Part shown: piece by piece, positions 11,264 to 23,005 of the stretch
How the letters are laid out: the number at the start of each line of letters is the position of its first letter
How positions within the stretch are numbered: the first letter of the stretch is position 1
Source: Sclerotinia nivalis
Lineage: Eukaryota; Ascomycota; Leotiomycetes; Helotiales; Sclerotiniaceae
NCBI GenBank assembly: GCA_029531795.1
Contig: JAPEIS010000007.1
Location: forward strand, 806,001 to 870,000
DNA length: 64,000 nucleotides
Direction of reading: 5' to 3'
Notes under the pieces: model-generated
The model's input: only the letters and a program-made list of their open reading frames with translations
Told to the model about the DNA's origin: nothing
Databases searched by the model: none
Position numbers and translations under genes: made by a program

Positions 11264-13178
11264 TCATGCCTTCTCTCCAGCAACCTCAACCATCGCCTCT
11301 ACCTCCCCAAAACTCTTAATAAGCACCTGCCCCTCCCTTTCCTCCGCACTAATATCCGCGTTCCCTTCCCTCACGACCACAAAACTCTTCATTCCAGATT
11401 CTTTTGCAGCTCTCACCTCTTTAACATTATCACTCAAGAACAACCATTCACCTACCTCCCCAAGTGCCCTATTTGCCTTGGCAATTTTCTCATAACTCGC
11501 GCTCTCCTGTTTCAACCCCGCATTAACCGTATCCCAATACCCACCTTCAATACCCTCATCCCCATCGACTCCATTCCAGATACAACCTCTCAAATCCCCC
11601 TCGGTCGTGTATCTCCACAATAGCTTTTGTGCGGCCACACTCCCACTACTATAAATACAAATCTTGGCTCCGTTCTCTTTCCATTTCTTCATCGCCGGGT
11701 ACACATCTGAAAAAAGTGGACATTTTAGTTCCCCTGATTCGTAACCGCGGAGCCAGAGATATCCCTGGAGAGATTTAAGGTATGGGATTTTGAGGTCCTG
11801 AGCCATGAGGTCGCGCACATGAGAGAGGAGTGCGTCAGGGGTGGAGCTGTGTTCGGGTGGGAAGGTGGAGCGATAGGGAAGGAAGGATGGGGAGTCCCAT
11901 TGAGTGGATAGGGTTTCTGGGAGTGCCGCGAGAGCGTATGGGAACTGCTGGCGTGGTTAGTTGTCGGGTATGGTTTTACATTGATGACAAGTAATAGTTT
12001 GAGAGGGTCGTGGCAGATGAACTAATCTGACATACTCATTGATACATAGAGATACATGTTTCGAATGTATCGGTTACTGGCATGCTCATTGCGGGGTAAA
12101 GCCAGTGGCGTATATGTGGTGGGGCTTTGAACACATTGGGGTTTGAGGTGCTTGCTTTGGAGCAAGACAAAACGAAACAGAATGCTGACGCTATGGAGTG
12201 AGATTTTCGATGGGATATGGTGCAACCAAGCCATCAAACATAGATAGACACCTATATGGGGCGCTCTTCCCCGCAAATGACATGGACGCTGATCCGTGCA
12301 TTGGATTGACCATACGCAGTGGTTGAGAACGTGGCACGCGACCATTTGCAATGAAGCATCAATCCAATCTCTGCTCGACTTGGAAATATCATCACACTTG
12401 CTATCCAATTGTCCTATCTATTCTATCTTTTTCCATCGTCATCCTTCGACTTGACGATCGCGGAGCAAGTAGGGACGCTCCATCGTCGTTGTCGTCCCAA
12501 CCAATGACAGCGGGGTAGAACCGTTGGAAAAGAGAGAAAGGCTGGTAACACGACAGCACATCACAGCTCCCACTTGACTATGCGCAAATAAAGATTCCTG
12601 CCCCCAAGATATCTACATGCTGTAGCTTACGAAGTACAACACTTTTCTGCAGTTGTGTAAAGATGTAAAAAGCGTAAATCGTCGAGACAGTAGTCAATCA
12701 TCGCAATTGGCACGTTGGACGTGGCTGGTAACTACACCAACACGGTAACTAACTACCTGTTTCATGTAAAGCGCATTGCAAGAAAGATAGGAAAGAATGT
12801 GCGACCCATGACTTCTTGCATAGACTACTGAAGAAATTGACCAGGAGAAAGAGTAGGAGATTTTTGTTTACCTACCAACACATCCTTGACGAATGAAATC
12901 GGACACACCGTACCCTCTGTAGAAGAAAAAATGAATGTATCAGCATCCCATCACAAAACCCATTTCCTTTCCAAGTTTACTTGGATGCCTTTCTCTAATC
13001 TTACCCACGTGATCCATCTTAATCCGAAGATCCCATTCCGGCGAAAATTCTGCCGACGGGATGATGTTGAAAAAAGTAGGAACAGGAACAAAACAGGAAC
13101 CGTAAATGCCCGAATGAAAAGTTTTCAACACTCACCGATATCCAATAATACCACCTTAATTCGTGGTTCTGCCTCCAT
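11264..13178 (-). CDS. UTR4: Enolase-phosphatase E1 (methionine salvage)
   Basis: Three exons: 13178-13136, 12916-12876, 11944-11264; 254 residues, the expected size. Exons 1 and 2 encode only about 14 residues each but carry the catalytic start of the HAD fold: VVLLDIEGTVCPISFVKDVL, with the nucleophile region split across intron 1 (GAT ATC G|AG). Exon 3 gives FPYALAALPETL, the substrate-cap region YLKSLQGYLWLRGYESGEL, the motif-II serine in IYSSGSVAAQKLLW, and motif IV WLFLSDNVKEVRAA. The enzyme converts 2,3-diketo-5-methylthiopentyl-1-phosphate to the acireductone in the methionine salvage pathway. Intron 1 is 219 bp and intron 2 is 931 bp, both much longer than is usual in this window. 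The splice sites are GTGAGT..ACAG and GTAGGT..GCAG. A short gene model starting at an internal Met would lose the catalytic Asp, so the three-exon model is preferred. Confidence 0.93.
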
Positions 13179-14808
13179 TTCGTCAATACAGGAATCCTTC
13201 TAGATTATTTCCTCTTCTCTTTTCTCTTCCTCGATAACAGTATCAATATCTCAATCCCGAGGTCGAAGAAGATAGCGGTGAACTTCGCGAGCTTCTTGCG
13301 TAATCTTTTGAATGTATGGTAAGGATTCAGGCAATGCGTAGATGCACGCTGGCAGCGATCGACCCTAGACGACCAAGGGAATCGCGTCGATATTTGATGT
13401 AAGAATTTAATTTAATTCGTCAATATACTGTATGGGGTAGTAATTTGATTTCTCGCCAATCCTGCTTGGTATCCTCAGGCCAAAAGCTTGGTTCGTAATT
13501 CGTATGGATGAATTCAGGCTGTTCATGCAAGATGCAAGCCTGCTCAGGAAGGCTTCATGCAGTAATAAGTAAGGCAGGGGGCTCGCAAACAAATCCGGAG
13601 AGAGGACCGCAGATATGGTTGGATACATGTAGGTACGCGGAACGTGTTCTGTGTTCTGTTGATAATGTTCCGGATTTGGTGGCGAGCATGGCCAAGTGAG
13701 TTAAGTGAGAAACGAAACTTATCAAATTATTATGATGGCGGTGAAGATATAAATCATAAAGGCGTTTTCCCTGTGGGAATGGTCAAAGACAATGACCTGC
13801 TTGGATTTGATCACATTTACATTTTGTTTGAATTGAGATACAACCCCCACTTACCAAAGACGAAAAGATGATATGAATAGACCCTTTACTGCTCCACGCA
13901 GTGCTTGAGACAGTCCCCAACACTATTCAAATTCACCATAGAGCAAGTTTCAGAACATTTGAGCATTTCTAACCGCGGGTCCACTCAAAAAGGATATCAT
14001 TCGTTTATACTCAGGGACTCACTCTCACGTTGGAGACATGTACATATCCTTAGTTTTCTGTGATGCATATGCATGCTACATAAGTACATGTGTACGAGGC
14101 GGACCCATTTTGGATCTTCAGTGTGTCGATAAAAGCTATGATGAGTTTCAAAGAGGTAGGTAGATACCGATACCTAGCATCATTTGATGACGATAGTTTT
14201 GTAATTGGATAGGTAAACATCTCGGAAGGAATAGATAGGTTTCGTTGAGTCGATTACTCTGAGAATGGGATATATAAAGTAATATCGATTTATTTCAGAT
14301 ATCGATACTGAGATTTTGGTAGAGAACCTTTTAGTGATAGTTCTTTGGTCTAGGGAAAGATAGAGAAATAGATAGGTAGGTAGCATAGATTGTTCTACGA
14401 AATATAGGAGTCTACTGTTCTCTGAAGCTTTCGATGTACATTTCTCCTCGTATCCAACTTCACATCTCCAACTCGAAGGATCTTCCTTAAGAGAATCTTC
14501 ATACGAGAATTCCTCACCGCTGCTTTCTCCTCATACAGAAGGATTGAAGTTATCGTGATGACAGGGACCATCTTACTCTGCAGTATTCCCTCAAATGTTA
14601 CCTCATCTCCGTTTCTCGAACCGGTATCCGAATGCCGCCATCGGCTCAATCTGTGGGGAAGGGGAGGAATACAGGGACGAACTAGAAAATTTAAAGTGAT
14701 GTGATGTGATATGATGGGGAATAGTAATTACGAAAATCGCATGTGTACACTATACTGGGAAGCAGCCGTGGACAGCCAAAAAGTTAGTTAGCATATTTTG
14801 TGGGGGGG

Positions 14809-14880
14809 GATAAGAGATAAGAGATAAGAGATAAGTGATAAGAGATAAGTGATAGCGATAATGATAATGATAACGATAAA
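14809..14880 (+). repeat. GATAAGA-type microsatellite, GATA-rich tract
   Basis: Repeated units of GATAAGA and GATAAGT pass into GATAAT and GATAAC, preceded by a run of G. It contains about ten GATA cores, the binding core of fungal GATA factors. Whether it is regulatory or a neutral microsatellite cannot be told. Confidence 0.8.
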
Positions 14881-17541
14881 TGATGATATCTGCTATCTGT
14901 TATCTCAGCTAAGAGCTTTATGATGCTCGAAAATGGGGAAGTTCCAATATCGAGTTTGGAGCTTCGAATCTTGACAAGCTGATCTTTCTCCTTTGATGTC
15001 ATAACACATCATACATATAGATGTTATGAATGAGATTTGTACATTCATGTATATTTCATGCGTATTTAGTATTTACTCCATCCAATGAACAATTCACGAG
15101 ACATACATACACTTAATTACTTAATTACCCGCTCAATTGTTTCAAACCATGCTGCAATTGTATTTTGAAGAAATGAGATGTTTCAATCCCAAATGAAGAT
15201 CCAATCAATGGACTCCGTTATCAAATGTTCTCATTCCCAATTGATGAAGCATCATAAAATATGCGAGATTCAACTGTGGATTTCGGTTTGCTGGGAGAAA
15301 TGCCAATAGATGAGCTTATCAAGTAGATCATACTATATCTGAGGGAGAGTTTCGGGATATTTTGATGGCATGATATCCCGGATGGATGATACTTTAGTTA
15401 GATATGGAGACACCGGCGGAAAGGGTGGTCGTCGATCATACGTTTCTCGAAGCAAACGGTAATTCATTTCGTGCAGTAAGAACACAGGGCGCTCGCCTAC
15501 GATTAACCAGTCGGCAAGTCTGGAATGAAAAGAGATATGAAGGTGTAGGGGGGATGGATGACTCATGATAGGTTAAAATGAAGATGTGCTTTTCAATTAA
15601 GGATAATATATTATAATGATGCCCTCAATTTCAAGAATAGATTACATCCAGATAGTTTCTAATGAAACAATTAACCTCTACGATTCGAAGACTCGATAGT
15701 GAGTGAGCAAACAGTCCAAGGAGCAAAAAGCATCCAAGCTAATCGCCTGTGCGACCCATCAAATTACCCCACGACAACAATAAATGATGTGTATTAATTA
15801 GTATATTTGTGACATCCCTACATACTCAGGGTAGCCATGCTTTGCTTTCCTGCGAATGAGTACCGCTGCAGCATTACAGGACGGCTGGGAATAGAGGAGA
15901 TGGGGAAAGGTATGTGTATCAATTGATGCATAAACATCCGAATTATGGAGTACAGCAAGCAGTACATAAGCGCGAGTTTCAAGATCAGTGAGTTCCAAGT
16001 GAAAAGATGAAGGGGATCTTCAAACGAGGGAGTTTAACAAGCAAGATGCTGTGGATTCTCGAGTCTGCTGATTTGCTTGGAAGAGTCATGTTGACTTACA
16101 TTCAAGGGAATGATGTGGTCTGGATTTGAACAAGTAGACCAGTCAAGACTTAAGAGTCGTCTTGAATTGGTCTCATATAAGGCGGGGAAGTGAAGTGAAG
16201 TGTAATCGGAGACCTCCGTAAATATTGAAGAAGGTCACTCACTTCTGATGTTGAAAACATGCCAATGATGCCATGCAACAATAACAAAGGCCAGTCCGTG
16301 TTACAAAATGCTGTCTTGTGCTTCAAATACTGAGCAATGGGGTGACTTTCCACGCATTATGCCAAAAATGTCAATTAATCCATCATCTCGCCCCCCCTTT
16401 GTCGAACGTGATAAGGCTTGAAAGCGACTTCGGAATGTCCTACAACTAATTAAGAAATGCGCAATATGAGCAAAGGATCTAGAAACCTTGCGTGCAGTGA
16501 TGAGAAATATGTCACTGGAGTTATTTTAGAAATGTATACGTGTAACACCAGATCAAATGATTTGATGCGATTACCATGATCTACCAGATGATGAAAGAAG
16601 AGAAGAGAAAAAGAGGCTGGGCCAAGTTCTTTCGCCTCTTCAATCCTCATCTATTTTTCTCAATGCCAATAAGTGGCTTGTGATAATTCTTTGTCTCTCC
16701 AAATAGGTGGTCACACGACCTGGGTCTAAAAGGTAAGTCAAACCCATTTTGGGCTTTTCGGAAGCAGCGGTATCCTCCTGTATCATAAAGAGATCAGAAA
16801 TCATTTTGAGGCTGGGTAGTCGTAGTGTAGGTAGTAGCAGTTGCAGTAGCAGTAGAAGTCGAGTTCAGTAGAGAGCACGGTAGGTAGTTGTTTAACAGGT
16901 TACTAAGCCTTGTAACCCAATCAATCTGAATTATCTGTCCTCTCTGCTTTGTAAAATTACGATGTGTCACTGAGAAGTGATTACGAATTTGGTTCTGTGT
17001 TATGTTGTTCTTATGATTCTGATTACTGTTTCGAGCACAATTCCAGGATATCACAACGTGGGCAAGAATATCACAATCAGATCAAATACGGGTACGGCTA
17101 CCGTTGTAACATAAAGGGGTTGGAATTGATGACATGTATCCTTGTTAGTTATTTGGAAGCCATTGATCATTCCTTCGAGAATCCTCAACGAATTTTCGAA
17201 TTTTAGTCATTCGGGCTTCATCCTTGGGAATTCAGAAGTCCGCCCCCTCCGTAAGCTTTCGGGAAAACCATCAAAGTATTTAAATTTAACTTCACTATCG
17301 CCGACATGGCTTTCTCATTACTCGGTACATATTTGACCTCTCTAGAACTTCCTAGTAGGTACCACGGACTCCGGAAATGCAAATACCCACCGTAGCATGA
17401 TAGGTAATGTATGGGATGGAGGTAGCCAAGGCAACTCGCCAGATTCGCCATCCCCTAGTAAAAGTTCATTGATAATGTAATAATAAGGCCAGAACTTACC
17501 CACGCAACGGTAACGGTAACTTCCCCAGCTTAAGGGCGTAA

Positions 17542-17565
17542 AGATAGATAGATAGGTAGATAGAT
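17542..17565 (+). repeat. GATA tetranucleotide repeat
   Basis: Short tract of AGAT/AGGT units (agatagatagataggtagat), a simple repeat in non-coding DNA. Confidence 0.75.
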
Positions 17566-18098
17566 CATAAGCACTGAGAGCGCCAAAGAAGGCACAGTAA
17601 AAAGCGGTAAAGTTTCCTCTCTTTCATTGAAATGCTTCCAGATTATTGGTTTAGCTGTCCTGACCTGAAATGGGTGTGGGAAGAGGACGGTAATGCAATC
17701 AATTATTAAATGCATGCATTTTCTTAAGGGGCTTTGCATAAAGGGTAAGATTGGTTATTCATGGGCTTTGGGCTTTCGGCTTTTTAGCATTAATTTTAGC
17801 AACCAATAATAATTCCACGACGCCGTCTAAAGAGAAGAATCGAATGGAACTCTATAAGAGCAGCAGCACATTAGTGATGAAATGTCTCCAATCATTTTAG
17901 AATGATTGGATAAAAGTGATGCCTTTTGATACAAAAACTACCTAGTTGAACCTATTTTGCATTTGATGACTGAAATATGTTCGTCGCTGCTCTTACCAAT
18001 TTTCTAATGGAATGTCATGGAGTTTTTTGGTTTCCTTTGACTCCTTTGAGTCATATTATACCGGAGAAGGTCAAAAGCTTTGAATTTGTCTGTGAGGA

Positions 18099-18136
18099 AG
18101 AAAAGAAAAGAAAAGAAAAGAAAAGAAAAGAAAAGA

Positions 18137-18172
<36 letters not shown>
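18099..18172 (+). repeat. Compound microsatellite (AAAAG)n then (GA)n
   Basis: About nine AAAAG units pass directly into about fifteen GA units, all purines on the plus strand for more than 70 bases. Such tracts can form triplex structures and are length-variable. Confidence 0.9.
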
Positions 18173-18174
<2 letters not shown>

Positions 18175-18281
18175 TGTATCTAGTATGCATAGATCTAATT
18201 AATGAATGACTGGTTGAAAATTACTAGTTAGCTAAGTTAGCTAGGTACTAGACTTGAAAGCTTTGAAGGCTTGAGCGTGTG

Positions 18282-18306
18282 CATCCATCCATCCATCCAT
18301 CCATCC
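18282..18306 (+). repeat. CATC tetranucleotide repeat
   Basis: Six adjacent CATC units. A related, less regular CATCCATA tract follows at about 18836-18868, within the presumed leader of the kinase gene. Confidence 0.8.
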
Positions 18307-18779
18307 CATCAAATCTGGGGTGGGGTGAGAATGAAGGTGAATGCATTGGCAACGAGAGGGGAAGGGTGCCACTTCCTTTTCTAATCATTTCTTTGTTTGA
18401 TATCAAAAATGAGGTTACTCCATAGCGATAATGAAAGGCAAAAATGATGACAGGAATAAGAGATATTAGATTTACAATACAGTGCAACCCTTTGAATTGT
18501 TGATGTTAATATAATATAGTATCCTTTCCTCACTTACTATCATCGCATCCTTGTACCATTTGGAGATTTGGTCACTTGAGCGTAAATTCTGAATGTACTA
18601 GAATCACCAAGGTACCTAGAACATTTAGAAGATTCAGGAACAACTGGAACAGTGATTTACTCTCCAAAACCTCCAACCTAGAACCGCGCGATCCTCGACA
18701 ATAAGTCAATCAAGTCAAGGGCCACCAAACCTATTCGAATCTTGTTTATCCGTGGCACATCCCTTCTCGGCATCACCCC

Positions 18780-21076
18780 TCAACCAGACGGGTAACTATC
18801 TCAACACTACTTGACACACTATCTTTGTACAAGTCCATACATCCATACATCCATACATTCATACATTCCGTACTCATATCAACAAAGAAGATCAGCCACT
18901 GTTCCTATAAACCTTTGCCGCGGATTCATACATACAGGAAGGACAACAACCTCGTGCAGTACGGAAAACGGAGACAGTATACGGAGAGATACTTTGTGTT
19001 GGTACGGTACAAATCATAGAATAATATTTACGATTTATTATTTGCCTTGGTACAATCATCATCACCTCACCTCTCAGACCAAACCTATAACATTTCTTTA
19101 TTTACGACCTACGACCTACGACCTGCGACCCACGACCCACGGCCACCATCACGAAAGACTTTACGAATAATACCTCACGAATTGACTTGACAACTGCGAT
19201 CTACGAATTCACTCAGCACCAGTACCAGTACAGTACCAGTAACAGTAACAGTACTGATTATCTTTAATTAGTACTTATCTCCATTTATCAGAAGTTCTCC
19301 AACTCTTCTTATTCTCAACCAATCAATTCACAATTTCTCAGACCTTAAACCTTTTATATTTATATTTATATTTTTGATTTGTTTATTTATTATTATTTTA
19401 TTTCTGCAAGCGTTTACTCATGAGAGTTGTGTGTCAAGTTCAGACATAAATCATTATAATAGCCTTAGCTCTAGATACCTACTAGGTAGTTACGCTCATC
19501 TGGCTTCTAGCCAAGGTTTTTATTTATCTAACAAGGTTCTCAACTCTTTACTTGGACACCCCTGGCAATTGAAGAAGACACTTATTAGACACCTCATCTC
19601 GATATCCCTACACCAAATCCGGCCTCTCGCTTAGCCTTCCCTTCGACTCATCCTCTACTTACTCTTCTTCGTCTTTCCACCTGCCGAACTCAACCACCAC
19701 CTCATACCTTCAACTCCACATATGCGTACGATCATACTGGCTACAATCATCGTCGTTCGCAGTTAACTTCCCTCCTCCCCCTTCCTTTCTTTTCACCTCT
19801 TCTCCTCTTTCTTTATACTTCCGACTTCCTATCATCAGACCGAGACACCCTTCCCAAACTCACAACGAACTCTACCGTACCGTACTCATCCCTTTCCATC
19901 GCCCATTCCTTTGAAAGCTACAACCACCATCACTTGCCTTGTTCTGCGTCATACTGCTTTGCTGCCACAGCAACAACCACATTCTTGAACATCCAACAAA
20001 GCTTCGCAGATCTTGTTGTAATCATCAACTTCATCAAAGGTCAACCACATTCTTCCACCTCTTGATCAATCATCATCCTCTCCTCGTTTTCTTCGCACGA
20101 ACTCCTCTTGTCATCGACCTACAAACTTCGAGCATTGGCAGAAGAAGAGTCATATCTTCTACTTCCTTGTTCCATCAGCACATCAGTTTAAACACATGAG
20201 TTCCAGGTCAACATCTAAGCGTTTATCACAATAGCCAATTCGATCATCCGCGATCTGTGATACATACGCTGTCGAAGCCTTCTACTCGCAGATCATCACT
20301 CCAAGATCTGTGCATTCATCCATCACATCTGCCCTACCATATCATCACGCCACTCTATCTCGATATTGCATAATTGATTAGGTTCAATTGTACATTTCTT
20401 CCTCGATTCGACCTACCAAATCGACATCACATTTCATACCACTTAACCACTTAGTACGTTGCTTCGTACTATTCGAGGCATCTTCGAAACCTCAGACACT
20501 CGTTCTTTCAACGTCTGACTCCTATGTCAACATAACGATTTTCAACTCTTTCCTTTTTTTTTTAACCCGGGCTTCAAGTCCCTTCTTTGTCCTATTTAAC
20601 GAACTATTCAACAAATTTCTTTTGTCAAAGCGTATTCGAAATACCCATATGAGCCTCTGAACAACCTACTTCTACGATCCGGAGTTATTCACCAGTTATT
20701 CATTTTCCTTTTTCGGCGGTTAGGATACATTTATATAGCGTTGCGAGTTTGTTTATATTCCCCATACATACCTTTTATCGCCTTGCTTCACTCAGATCGA
20801 ACTACAACCTCATTTATTCCCTCCGACTTTTGACAATCATCAAAGAGCATAGCTCTCCTTGTGCCACCATCAACTTTGTTTAGAGAAGACAAAAGCTTTC
20901 ACGAATTCTACCTTGTATCTCTCGATTCTTTACCTCTCAGGGCCCAAAAACATTTCGGTTCTAACAGTATTCAAAGCTGTTTTTTAGTTTATTTATTTAA
21001 TTTGCACACTTCACTCCCATTCAACCTTCACTTTTTCTCACACCACGCTTCACTACTTCAACCCTTCATCACAACA
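18780..21076 (+). promoter_or_regulatory. Long pyrimidine-rich leader / promoter of the Ksp1-like kinase
   Basis: The plus strand is strongly enriched in C and T and in CAACA/TCATC motifs throughout, with short repeats (catacatc, cagtaccagta, an uninterrupted T run near 20555). Similar sequence composition is typical of long 5' untranslated regions of regulatory genes in filamentous fungi. Several short upstream ORFs are present. Transcription probably starts somewhere within 18.7-20.8 kb, but no start can be fixed from sequence. Confidence 0.45.
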
Positions 21077-23005
21077 ATGGAGTGCTTAAGAGAGAAGTTT
21101 TACGACGGTGTCGTCCTTGATGGACGTTTTGAAACGATATCCCCCCTCAACCATGGCTCATTCGGAATGGTTTTCATGGCCAAGGACCTAATTACCAACG
21201 AAATCGTTGCTATCAAGTGCTTAACCAAGAAATCTGCCACTATGACTGATGCCGACTCATCATTTGCCATTGATGAGCACTCGGAAGAGCTATCCTGCCA
21301 CGCTCGACTTGGCTCTCACCCGAACATTGTCAATCTCATCCACTCCTTCGAGACCGAAGCCCATGTGTATATTGTTTTAGAGTTTTGCTCCCGGGGTGAT
21401 CTTTACGAAGCTATTCGAACTGGCACTGGCCCACTCGAAACAGAACATGTCCGTCAATTTATGCTACAACTTATCGATGCTGTTGCATACATTCACAGCA
21501 AGGGCATGTATCATCGTGATATCAAGCCTGAAAACATCTTCCTCACTCAATCTGGGGAGATGAAGCTTGGTGACTTTGGCCTTGCAACTTCGGAGAAGTG
21601 GTCATACGAAACTACCGTGGGAAGTGACCGCTACATGTCTCCAGAACAATATGACTCTGCTGGTGCGGGATACTCCCCAGAGCAAGCCGATATCTGGGCC
21701 ATTGGCATCTGTCTTTTGAACATCTTGTTCTCCCGTAACCCTTTCACGACACCCACAGAGGCTGATCCACTCTTCCTCGACTTCACTCGAGACAAGCAAT
21801 CACTCTTCGATGTCTTCCCAACAATGTCACAAGATACATACGAAGTCATTGCTCAATGTATGAGTCTTGATCCTCGAAAGCGATCACTTGCTGGCGCTCG
21901 CGAGGCTATCGAACGTGTACTCAGCTTCACAACATTCGATGAGTTTGCCGATGACTTCAGCTCTGCTGATCGTCGTGGCATTCCCAGCTCGAACCGTGAG
22001 CCATTGCGCACGCCTTCCATTCAAAGCCCTCAAATCGATGCGGGTGCCTCCTTCCCATGGGCTAAGGCATTACATGCTAGTCCACCTCAACAATTCCGTC
22101 AACTCTCCGCCATTCCAGATGAGGATTACGACTCCGAGGACCTCTTCCCAGGTTCTGAAGTAAGCAATAAGGATTGGTTCTCCATTGGAGAGCAAACTCC
22201 TTCAATGGAATCAGTCCTCGATTCTTCCTTTGGATCTTCGATGCAATCTCTAGCCATTCGGCGCCATATGAAGGCTGGTCCTCCAAAGGCCAGCCTTACT
22301 CCCATCTCTGGATCTCTACCCATCGCCATGGCAAAGCCAATCCCATTGCCATCCATGGCATCAGTCTTCGGCAAGAAGAATGACATGGTATCTAAGAGTT
22401 GGGGTGATCTCTGGGACGAAGAGATGGAAGAAGAAGAAGAGCTCGACAGTCAATTCAAAGCACGCCAGATGGCAAACTCGCGAACTTGGAGCCACGAGAG
22501 TAAGACCGATGGGGAGAAGGCTACTAGATCTCCATTGGAACCTCGCACCTCTTCATTTGTCAACATTCCAATAGTAGCAGCTGGCCGTACAGTAGCTAAT
22601 GACATTGATGAGGATTTGGTGGCTGATGGTTTCTTCTTCCACGACAACCCCACTCAACAACACTCACCTCGCTATTCACCACCCTCAAAGAGAACCGCTT
22701 TTGATAAGTGGTCTGCGCTTGGAGATCGTAGAAGGGCATACACAGGAGCGTCAGATACTGAAAGATCTATGGATACGTGGAAGACTCAAAATATCCCACG
22801 TCGAAACGTTGGATTAGGCTTCACTGGATTCGGTACTAGTGCTTGGGATACTAAATCAAACATTGTTATCAAAGACAAGGGCAGAGAATGTCCATGGGCG
22901 CGGGCCAAGGGCCGAGACCACCATTATCAGGAGAAGCGCAAGGACAAGCAATCGGATCTCGGAGATTTGGAGTGGGTTGGAGGTTGGCATGACCTCCACT
23001 TGTAG
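21077..23005 (+). CDS. KSP1: Ksp1/Ran1-like serine/threonine protein kinase
   Basis: Single exon, 642 residues from the ATG at 21077 (context ACAACAATGG). The open frame extends upstream to 20861, but that part is leader-like in composition. The kinase domain occupies about residues 15-340: glycine loop HGSFG (26-30), VAIK lysine 47, HRDIKPEN (146-153), DFGLA (166-170), activation end YMSPEQ (186-191), and DIWAIGICLLN. The helix IHSFETEAHVYIVLEFCSRG and the insert after the glycine loop fit the Ran1/Ksp1/Sks1 group rather than AGC or MAP kinases. The C-terminal 300 residues are low-complexity, rich in Ser, Pro and acidic runs (EEMEEEEEL). In yeast, Ksp1 acts in nutrient signalling, filamentous growth and repression of autophagy under TORC1/PKA. 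The same role here is inference. Confidence 0.87.
   Translation: MECLREKFYDGVVLDGRFETISPLNHGSFGMVFMAKDLITNEIVAIKCLTKKSATMTDADSSFAIDEHSEELSCHARLGSHPNIVNLIHSFETEAHVYIVLEFCSRGDLYEAIRTGTGPLETEHVRQFMLQLIDAVAYIHSKGMYHRDIKPENIFLTQSGEMKLGDFGLATSEKWSYETTVGSDRYMSPEQYDSAGAGYSPEQADIWAIGICLLNILFSRNPFTTPTEADPLFLDFTRDKQSLFDVFPTMSQDTYEVIAQCMSLDPRKRSLAGAREAIERVLSFTTFDEFADDFSSADRRGIPSSNREPLRTPSIQSPQIDAGASFPWAKALHASPPQQFRQLSAIPDEDYDSEDLFPGSEVSNKDWFSIGEQTPSMESVLDSSFGSSMQSLAIRRHMKAGPPKASLTPISGSLPIAMAKPIPLPSMASVFGKKNDMVSKSWGDLWDEEMEEEEELDSQFKARQMANSRTWSHESKTDGEKATRSPLEPRTSSFVNIPIVAAGRTVANDIDEDLVADGFFFHDNPTQQHSPRYSPPSKRTAFDKWSALGDRRRAYTGASDTERSMDTWKTQNIPRRNVGLGFTGFGTSAWDTKSNIVIKDKGRECPWARAKGRDHHYQEKRKDKQSDLGDLEWVGGWHDLHL

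Larger units (their letters stand above)
13179..18750. other. Gene-free interval rich in simple repeats
   Basis: About 5.6 kb with no ORF showing protein-family character; the longest are about 75-105 codons and overlap in several frames. It contains several microsatellites, listed separately (GATAAGA, GATA, AAAAG/GA, CATC). It lies between the 5' end of UTR4 and the presumed leader of the kinase gene at 21077, so it probably contains promoters for both. Confidence 0.5.

Noticed and set aside
12022..12408. 128-codon minus-strand ORF inside UTR4 intron 2
   Set aside because: No family motif, mixed composition and no splice links; noted only as part of the long-intron finding.
20861..21076. 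Kinase start at 20861 giving a 714-residue protein
   Set aside because: The extra 72 residues are Ser/Phe/His-rich leader-type sequence with no match to kinase N-termini; the ATG at 21077 has good context and directly precedes the domain.
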